A model generated the notes under the pieces. It did not search any database. It had not been told where the DNA came from and saw nothing but the letters and a program-made list of their open reading frames with translations. The translations under genes were made by a program, and so were the position numbers. A stretch of DNA of 10,489 nucleotides from positions 1 to 10,489 of the forward strand of contig SKOQ01000147.1 of assembly GCA_007119985.1 (NCBI GenBank), given 5' to 3'. Positions 5,906 to 10,489 of the stretch are shown here, one piece after another; positions within the stretch are counted from its first letter, which is position 1; each line of letters begins with the position of its first letter. Source of the stretch: Marinospirillum sp. (GTDB taxonomy: Bacteria > Pseudomonadota > Gammaproteobacteria > Pseudomonadales > Halomonadaceae).

Positions 5906-6559
5906 TTAGAGGGTCTTTTGCGTCAAATTCCAACCGCCGAGTTCATTCCAAGTGTTGACGATGGCGCAAAAAAGCTCGGCGGTTTTCTCTGTATCATAGC
6001 CTGCGGAGTGGGCGGCTTGGTGATCAAACTCGATCCCTGCGGCTTTACAGGCTTTGGCCAGCACGGTTTGGCCGAAAGCCAGCGCGGCGAGGGTGGCTGT
6101 ATCAAGGCTAGAAAACGGGTGAAAGGGGTTGCGTTTGATACTACAGCGCTGCGCCGCTGCATGCACAAAGCCCAGGTCAAAGTGGGCATTATGCCCAACC
6201 AAAATGGCGCGATTGCAATCATGGGCTTTCACTGCGGCACGCACGACTTTAAAAATCTCACTCAATGCCTGATGTTCAGCGATCGCAATACTTTGGCGAA
6301 ATGGGCTGCTGAGATCAATCTGCGTAAAATCGAGCGCCGCTTGCTCGATATTCGCGCCCTCAAAAGGGATCAGGTGACGCGAGATGGTTTGATCGGGCAG
6401 AATCATGCCATGTTCATCCATGGTGAGCGTCGTGGCCGCGACCTCAAGCAAGGCATCGGTCGCACTATGAAACCCAGCAGTTTCGACATCTACGACAACG
6501 GGAAGATATCCGCGAAAACGCTGCGACATGGGGTGTTTCGGGCCGGAAGGACTGCTCAC
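5906..6559 (-). CDS. rnt: Ribonuclease T
   Basis: A 217-residue DEDDh 3'-5' exoribonuclease that trims the 3' CCA end of tRNA during turnover and matures the 3' ends of other stable RNAs. The catalytic set is complete: Asp24 and Glu26 in VVVDVETAGF (ExoI), Asp128 in HNAHFDLGF (ExoII), and His184 with Asp189 in HSAGYDTEKT (ExoIII). The N-terminal RFRGYLPVVVDVETAGF block is typical of gammaproteobacterial RNase T. The start is GTG, supported by AGGAG (6566-6570 on the plus strand) six bases upstream; an earlier GTG is followed at once by a stop, and an ATG ten codons inside is the alternative. It faces grxD and shares its terminator, and diverges from motY. Confidence 0.96.
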   Translation of the reverse strand: MSSPSGPKHPMSQRFRGYLPVVVDVETAGFHSATDALLEVAATTLTMDEHGMILPDQTISRHLIPFEGANIEQAALDFTQIDLSSPFRQSIAIAEHQALSEIFKVVRAAVKAHDCNRAILVGHNAHFDLGFVHAAAQRCSIKRNPFHPFSSLDTATLAALAFGQTVLAKACKAAGIEFDHQAAHSAGYDTEKTAELFCAIVNTWNELGGWNLTQKTL

Positions 6560-6608
6560 ACTCGACTCCTAGGGGCTGATCAATCATCAAAAGGTTTTTA
6601 GGTGGCGC

Positions 6609-6617
6609 AGTTTAACA
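6609..6617 (-). promoter_or_regulatory. Candidate extended -10 promoter of rnt
   Basis: The minus strand reads TGTTAAACT: TAAACT at 6609-6614 preceded by a TG one base away. No convincing -35 was found at 17 bases, as expected for the extended -10 type. The start site would lie near 6602. Confidence 0.4.
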
Positions 6618-6673
6618 CAGGCTTGAGGGCTTTTTGCCACACCTTGCGTGCATCGACTCTCTATTGTGATCAC

Positions 6674-6700
6674 TAAAGTTTGCCCTGATGAGGCCGAATA
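6674..6700 (+). promoter_or_regulatory. FliA (sigma28) promoter of motY
   Basis: TAAAGTTT (6674-6681) is identical to the sigma28 -35 consensus. After an 11-base spacer, GCCGAATA (6693-6700) matches GCCGATAA at 6 of 8 positions. The predicted start near 6707 leaves a leader of about 54 bases. A perfect palindrome, GTGATCAC (6666-6673), abuts the -35 element. Confidence 0.75.
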
Positions 6701-6760
6701 GTTAAGCTGAAACTCTCTGTGTTTTTTTGCACATCCTTTGCCTAGCTGAGTCGGACTAAC

Positions 6761-7684
6761 ATGTTGAATCTTCTATTTTCTTCACCTCATTCTCAGGCGA
6801 TGCGTCGTGGTCTCGCTGGTGTGCTGGGCTTGAGCCTCTGCTGGTCTGCATCGGCGATGGCCACCACTTGGCAAGCTGGCTATACGCCTGGGGCTTGGGA
6901 AGCTACGGCTCCTTCCGCGCTCAATTGTGAGCTGATTCATGTGATCCCAGACTTTGGCGTTGGGCGCTTTATTCATCGCGCCGGTGAAAGTGTACGCTTT
7001 GAGGTGCAGCCTTTTCGTCATGCCATGCAGCCAGGCCCTGTTCATTTGGTCGCCTTAGCACCAGCTTGGCAGCCGGGTCTGGGTACGCAGCATCTCGGTG
7101 AATATCATCTAGAAACGACTGATCAGCCAGTGCGCATTGGGACGCCAGAGACAGAGCGCATGTTGGCCAGTTTACGCCAAGGGTTGATGCCTTCATTGCT
7201 CCAAGAAGATAACGATCCGCAGATCGAACGCCGCCGCGCCAGTATGACACCGATTGCCTTTCATCAAGCCTATTCCTCCTTCCAGCAGTGTCAGGCTCAG
7301 TTGTTACCGGTCAACTTTGATCAGATTCGTGAAGTGATGATTCATTTCAGAACCGGTGGTGCGGTATTGACTCAGGCGGATAAAGATCAGCTGGATCTGA
7401 TTGTGCGCTATGTCTATGCCGATCCGCAGGTTGTGGGCATTAGCGTCGATGGGCATTCAGACACCACTGGAACCCGCCGCCTGAATCGGCAACTTTCTTT
7501 TGAGCGGGCTGAAGCGGTGCGCGCCTATCTGGTGGCGCGGGGTTTACCTGAACGCTTGCTAACGGTGCAATATCATGGCCAGCGCTTCCCGATGGCTGAT
7601 AATCGCACGGCTGAGGGCCGTTCTTTAAACCGCCGTGTGCATATTCAGCTTGAACCTGAGTTAGAGATACAACCTTTGTTTTAG
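6761..7684 (+). CDS. motY: MotY-type flagellar motor protein with OmpA-like C-terminal domain
   Basis: A 307-residue predicted periplasmic protein. MotY proteins form the T-ring under the flagellar basal body and anchor stator units to peptidoglycan. The signal peptide is the Arg-Arg then hydrophobic stretch at 14-31, with likely cleavage after AMA (32-34). The N-domain carries LNCELIHVIPDFGVGRF (55-70) and APAWQPG (100-106), matching Vibrio MotY as I recall it. Cys56 and Cys177 have the spacing of the MotY disulfide pair. The OmpA peptidoglycan-binding domain (about 192-297) has GHSDTTG with Asp234, LSFERAEAVRAYL with Arg249, and NRRV. The ATG at 6761 has only a weak ribosome site (GGA); an ATG at 6800 would still keep a signal peptide. 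The FliA-type promoter fits the flagellar role. A plain OmpA-family label is the cautious alternative. Confidence 0.88.
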   Translation: MLNLLFSSPHSQAMRRGLAGVLGLSLCWSASAMATTWQAGYTPGAWEATAPSALNCELIHVIPDFGVGRFIHRAGESVRFEVQPFRHAMQPGPVHLVALAPAWQPGLGTQHLGEYHLETTDQPVRIGTPETERMLASLRQGLMPSLLQEDNDPQIERRRASMTPIAFHQAYSSFQQCQAQLLPVNFDQIREVMIHFRTGGAVLTQADKDQLDLIVRYVYADPQVVGISVDGHSDTTGTRRLNRQLSFERAEAVRAYLVARGLPERLLTVQYHGQRFPMADNRTAEGRSLNRRVHIQLEPELEIQPLF

Positions 7685-7714
7685 GGAGCTAGGAAAGCAG
7701 GTGGGGTTTTAGGT

Positions 7715-7772
7715 TATACTGGCGCTTTACCCCAGCCGACTGCTTGAGAGCAGGCAGTGAACAGGAGTCCTT
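7715..7772 (+). promoter_or_regulatory. argG -10 element and structured leader
   Basis: TATACT (7715-7720) is a good -10 without a clear -35. The leader can fold CTGCT (7740-7744) with AGCAG (7749-7753), or alternatively ACTGC (7739-7743) with GCAGT (7754-7758); these exclude each other. AGGAG at 7763-7767 is the ribosome site, five bases before the ATG. No clear ArgR box was seen. Confidence 0.4.
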
Positions 7773-8993
7773 ATGTCTGAAGTCAAAAAGGTCGTCTTGG
7801 CCTATTCTGGTGGCCTCGATACCTCGATTATTTTGAAATGGTTAGAAGATACTTATGGCTGTGAGGTGGTGACTTTTACCGCCGATTTAGGTCAGGGTGA
7901 AGAATTAGAGCCAGCGCGTGCTAAGGCTGAGCAGATGGGTGTCAAAGAAATTTACATCGAAGATCTGCGTGAAGAGTTTGTGCGCGATTATGTTTTCCCG
8001 ATGTTTCGCGCTAACACGATTTATGAAGGCGAATACCTGCTCGGCACATCGATTGCACGTCCGCTGATTGCCAAGCGTCTGGTTGAAATTGCCAATGCCA
8101 CTGGTGCCGATGCCATTTCTCACGGCGCGACAGGTAAGGGGAATGATCAGGTGCGCTTTGAGCTGGGTGCCTATGCCCTGAAACCGGGTGTGAAGGTGAT
8201 TGCCCCCTGGCGTGAGTGGGATCTGCTCTCACGCGAGAAGTTGATGGCCTATGCCAAAGAACACAATATTCCAGTCGATTTTGCCAAGCAGGGTAAAAAA
8301 TCGCCTTACTCAATGGATGCCAACCTGCTGCATATCTCTTACGAAGGCGGTTTGCTGGAAGATCCTTGGGCCGAGCCAGAAGAAGAAATGTGGCGCTGGA
8401 GTGTCAGCCCAGAAGCCGCCCCCGATACCCCCACCTATATCGAACTCACCTATGAGAAGGGCGATATCGTGGCGATTGATGGCGAGCGTCTGAAGCCGCA
8501 TGAAGTTTTGGAGAAGCTCAACAAGCTGGGCGGTGCCAATGGTATCGGTCGTTTGGATATCGTTGAAAACCGCTATGTCGGTATGAAATCTCGTGGCGCT
8601 TATGAAACACCCGGCGGCACGATTATGCTGAAGGCGCATCGCGCAATTGAATCCATCACCCTAGATCGTGAAGTGGCTCACCTGAAAGATGAGCTGATGC
8701 CCCGCTATGCAGAGCTGGTCTATAACGGCTATTGGTGGAGCCCAGAGCGTGAGCTGTTGCAAGGTATGATTGATGCTTCACAAACGGTCGTGAATGGTTG
8801 CGTGCGTTTGAAACTCTACAAGGGTAACGTGATTCCCGTCGGTCGTGCCTCAGAGGACACCTTGTTTGATGAGAACATCGCGACTTTTGAAGACGATGCT
8901 GGTGCTTATGATCAAAAAGATGCCGAAGGCTTTATCAAGTTGAACGCCTTGCGTCTGCGTATCGCTGCACAAAAAGGCCGTAAATTGGGTTGA
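7773..8993 (+). CDS. argG: Argininosuccinate synthase
   Basis: A 406-residue cytoplasmic enzyme that joins citrulline and aspartate with ATP to make argininosuccinate, using the citrulline supplied by ArgF. The N-type ATP pyrophosphatase P-loop SGGLDTS is at 12-18. Further family blocks are intact: EGEYLLGTSIARPLIAKR, the ATGKGNDQVRFE nucleotide/substrate region, SPYSMDANLLHISYEGG and GRLDIVENRYVGMKSRG. Length matches the roughly 400-residue form found in Pseudomonas and many bacteria, not the longer E. coli ArgG. The strong AGGAG ribosome site fixes the start. It follows motY by 88 bases in the same direction but has its own -10 element and a clear terminator. Confidence 0.98.
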   Translation: MSEVKKVVLAYSGGLDTSIILKWLEDTYGCEVVTFTADLGQGEELEPARAKAEQMGVKEIYIEDLREEFVRDYVFPMFRANTIYEGEYLLGTSIARPLIAKRLVEIANATGADAISHGATGKGNDQVRFELGAYALKPGVKVIAPWREWDLLSREKLMAYAKEHNIPVDFAKQGKKSPYSMDANLLHISYEGGLLEDPWAEPEEEMWRWSVSPEAAPDTPTYIELTYEKGDIVAIDGERLKPHEVLEKLNKLGGANGIGRLDIVENRYVGMKSRGAYETPGGTIMLKAHRAIESITLDREVAHLKDELMPRYAELVYNGYWWSPERELLQGMIDASQTVVNGCVRLKLYKGNVIPVGRASEDTLFDENIATFEDDAGAYDQKDAEGFIKLNALRLRIAAQKGRKLG

Positions 8994-9020
8994 CCCTAGG
9001 TTGCTCGCTTGCCTTTTCAG

Positions 9021-9044
9021 ATCCCCGCTTCGGCGGGGATTTTT
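9021..9044 (+). terminator. Rho-independent terminator after argG
   Basis: ATCCCCGC (9021-9028) pairs perfectly with GCGGGGAT (9033-9040) around a stable TTCG tetraloop, followed by a short T run. It lies five bases beyond the stop of the convergent dinF gene, but reading leftwards it lacks a T run. Confidence 0.93.
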
Positions 9045-9048
9045 CATT

Positions 9049-10389
9049 TCATGATGGAGTTGAGCGCCAAACAAAAACAGCCGGTAGGCGTCGATACAGC
9101 AACCAGCCAAGGCTGAGGCCGCGCAGGGTGTTGAGCCATAAAAAGGCCATCCACAGCCCATGATTTCCCCAAGGGGTCAAGAGCCACCAGATCAGCAGAT
9201 AACCGAATGCAGAGAAGAAAAGCGTATCGCGCATGGCCTGTGTCCACGTCGCGCCGATAAACACCCCGTCAAACAAATAAGATGCCACCGAGAGCGGCAA
9301 GATCAGCCACAGCCAAGGTAGAAACTGACGCGCGGTCTCTTGCACTTCGGGTAGCTGGGTCAGCAGCTGGATCAGGCTCTCACCACCCAAGCCAATCATT
9401 AAGGTGATCGCGAAGCCAGTACCAAAAGAGAGCAGGATGCCAGCTTGGACCACGCGCACAGCCTCCTGCTGATCACGCGCATAGGCCTGACCAAAGCGGC
9501 CTTCGATGGCTTGCGCCAAACCATCGAGTAGATAGCTAGAGAGCATAATGATTTGCATCAGCAAGGCATTGGCAGCCAGGACGACATTGCCCTGCTGGGC
9601 TCCCTGACGGGTGAAGAAAGCCAAAGCCAGTAAGAGAGCAAAGGTACGCAGCATCAAATCGCGATTGACGCGCAGTAATTGCGCCCAGCCCTGGCTGGCC
9701 TCAGACCAAGAAGCGGGCCAGCCTAAGCCGAGTATTTTAGCTTCGCGTGCTAGCCAGACACTGCCCAGTAGCGCGGCACTCACCTCAGCAATCAAGGTCG
9801 CTAAAGCCACGCCTTGGCTGGCCATACCCAGCCCAAGCACAAAGATCAGATCCAACAGAATATTGAGACTGTTGGCGACCACCAGTAGTAGAAGCACAAT
9901 CCGTGTCTTGCCCAGCCCCAGCGCGCAGCCAAGAACCACATACTGAATCAGCACAGCTGGCGCACTCCAAAGGCGCAGGCTGGCATAGTCAGTCGCAAGT
10001 TGTTGCGCCTCAGCCGATCCATCCAGCCAACTGATCACCTCGCCCAGCCAAGGACGCACGCCCTGCAACAAGAGGCCGAGCACCAGTGCAAGGGTGAGGC
10101 TTTGTAGCAACAGTCGACTCATCGCTGCTGAATCCTGCCGACCCGAGGCCAAGGCCATCAAGCCGGTGGTGCCCATGCGCAAAAAGCCTAGCCCCCAGTA
10201 AAGAAAGCTGAACACCACCGCACCCAAGGCTACACCCGCCAGATAGCGGCTATCCGGCGTATGGCCGAGCACAGCGGTATCGACTAGGCCCAGCAGCGGA
10301 ATGCTGGCATTAGAGAGAATAATCGGCCAGGCGCGTGACCAAAGCGTCAGGATTTCTTGTCGGCGTGATGGGGAAAGCAAAGTGAACAC
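9049..10389 (-). CDS. dinF: MATE-family efflux transporter, DinF-like
   Basis: A 446-residue inner-membrane protein with about 12 hydrophobic helices, the size and layout of a MATE antiporter that exports organic cations or toxic metabolites against Na+ or H+. The N-terminal signature PIILSNASIPLLGLVDTAVLGH, followed by YLAGVALGA and LRMGTTGLMA, is of the DinF branch rather than NorM. A second-half repeat begins around RDLMLRTFALLLALAFFTRQGAQQG. The start is GTG, with a modest GAGA ribosome site seven bases upstream; an in-frame stop lies four codons upstream, so the start cannot move far. It begins 25 bases after the stop of another minus-strand gene, so the two may be co-transcribed. No LexA box is visible in the short gap. 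Substrate is unknown. Confidence 0.92.
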   Translation of the reverse strand: MFTLLSPSRRQEILTLWSRAWPIILSNASIPLLGLVDTAVLGHTPDSRYLAGVALGAVVFSFLYWGLGFLRMGTTGLMALASGRQDSAAMSRLLLQSLTLALVLGLLLQGVRPWLGEVISWLDGSAEAQQLATDYASLRLWSAPAVLIQYVVLGCALGLGKTRIVLLLLVVANSLNILLDLIFVLGLGMASQGVALATLIAEVSAALLGSVWLAREAKILGLGWPASWSEASQGWAQLLRVNRDLMLRTFALLLALAFFTRQGAQQGNVVLAANALLMQIIMLSSYLLDGLAQAIEGRFGQAYARDQQEAVRVVQAGILLSFGTGFAITLMIGLGGESLIQLLTQLPEVQETARQFLPWLWLILPLSVASYLFDGVFIGATWTQAMRDTLFFSAFGYLLIWWLLTPWGNHGLWMAFLWLNTLRGLSLGWLLYRRLPAVFVWRSTPS

Positions 10390-10414
10390 ACAAAAGTCTC
10401 AACAAAGAACGGGG

Positions 10415-10489
10415 TCAAAGAGCCAGATCCGCTTGATCTGGCAAGGTCAACTGCGGCGCTTTTAGGGTGACAAGGTCTTGCAGTTGAAA
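10415..10489 (-). CDS. 3' end of an unidentified minus-strand gene (5' part outside window)
   Basis: Read leftwards from the window edge, the frame is open for 24 codons and ends in TGA at 10415-10417. The visible C-terminus (VTLKAPQLTLPDQADLAL) reads like ordinary coding sequence and ends 25 bases before dinF in the same direction, as expected for an upstream operon partner. It is too short to assign a family. A perfect 8-bp inverted repeat (GCCAGATC 10422-10429 with GATCTGGC 10435-10442) lies in its last codons. Confidence 0.5.
   Translation of the reverse strand, partial: FQLQDLVTLKAPQLTLPDQADLAL

Noticed and set aside
5918..6601. A 227-codon plus-strand open frame opposite rnt
   Set aside because: It is fully antisense to an intact RNase T with all catalytic residues, and its translation shows no domain or sensible composition.
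6664..6680. A CRP/Vfr site at TTGTGATCAC upstream of motY
   Set aside because: Only one TGTGA half-site is present; the partner TCACA at the proper 6-base spacing is missing.
10422..10442. Perfect 8-bp hairpin near the right edge as a terminator
   Set aside because: No T run follows in either direction, and it falls inside the open C-terminal codons of the edge gene.
1..10489. Mobile elements, CRISPR arrays, tRNA or rRNA genes
   Set aside because: No repeat-spacer pattern, transposase, terminal repeats or tRNA-like cloverleaf was seen; all larger stretches are accounted for by core genes.

Overview
The window looks like chromosomal core DNA from a motile, marine-type gammaproteobacterium, probably in the Oceanospirillaceae/Pseudomonadales neighbourhood. 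The evidence is a short (about 406-residue) Pseudomonas-style ArgG, a MotY-type flagellar motor protein, a DinF-type MATE transporter and moderate GC. There is no sign of a phage, insertion sequence, CRISPR array or recently acquired island. Taxonomy is inference from gene content and order; no search was run.

Layout, left to right. (1) The 3' part of an LtaS-like alkaline-phosphatase-fold membrane enzyme (+), overlapping tail to tail with a LysM/degenerate-LytM lipoprotein (-). (2) A SlyD-type FKBP prolyl isomerase (+) with a near-consensus sigma70 promoter and its own terminator. (3) An Ala/Gln-rich, probably disordered protein of unknown function (+), preceded by a good match to a FliA (sigma28) flagellar promoter. 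(4) A convergent terminator region with nested inverted repeats, then the argD-argF operon (-). (5) A 311-base divergent control region with an argD promoter and a near-perfect IscR type-1 operator in front of grxD (+). (6) rnt (-), convergent with grxD through a shared bidirectional terminator. (7) motY (+), also behind a FliA-type promoter, then argG (+). (8) A dinF-type MATE exporter (-) and the last 24 codons of another minus-strand gene at the right edge.

How the genes work together. argD, argF and argG encode three enzymes of arginine biosynthesis: acetylornithine aminotransferase, ornithine carbamoyltransferase and argininosuccinate synthase. The set argG-motY-rnt-grxD-argF occurs in the same order, more spread out, in Pseudomonas aeruginosa as I recall it (about PA3525-PA3537), so this is an old shared neighbourhood that is compact here.

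The points most worth following are regulatory. Two FliA-like promoters with identical 11-base spacers link motY and the unknown protein, which suggests the unknown gene is a new member of the flagellar regulon. An IscR-type palindrome suggests Fe-S-status control of the Fe-S carrier glutaredoxin GrxD. The lipoprotein resembles NlpD/EnvC amidase activators because its peptidase active site is degenerate.
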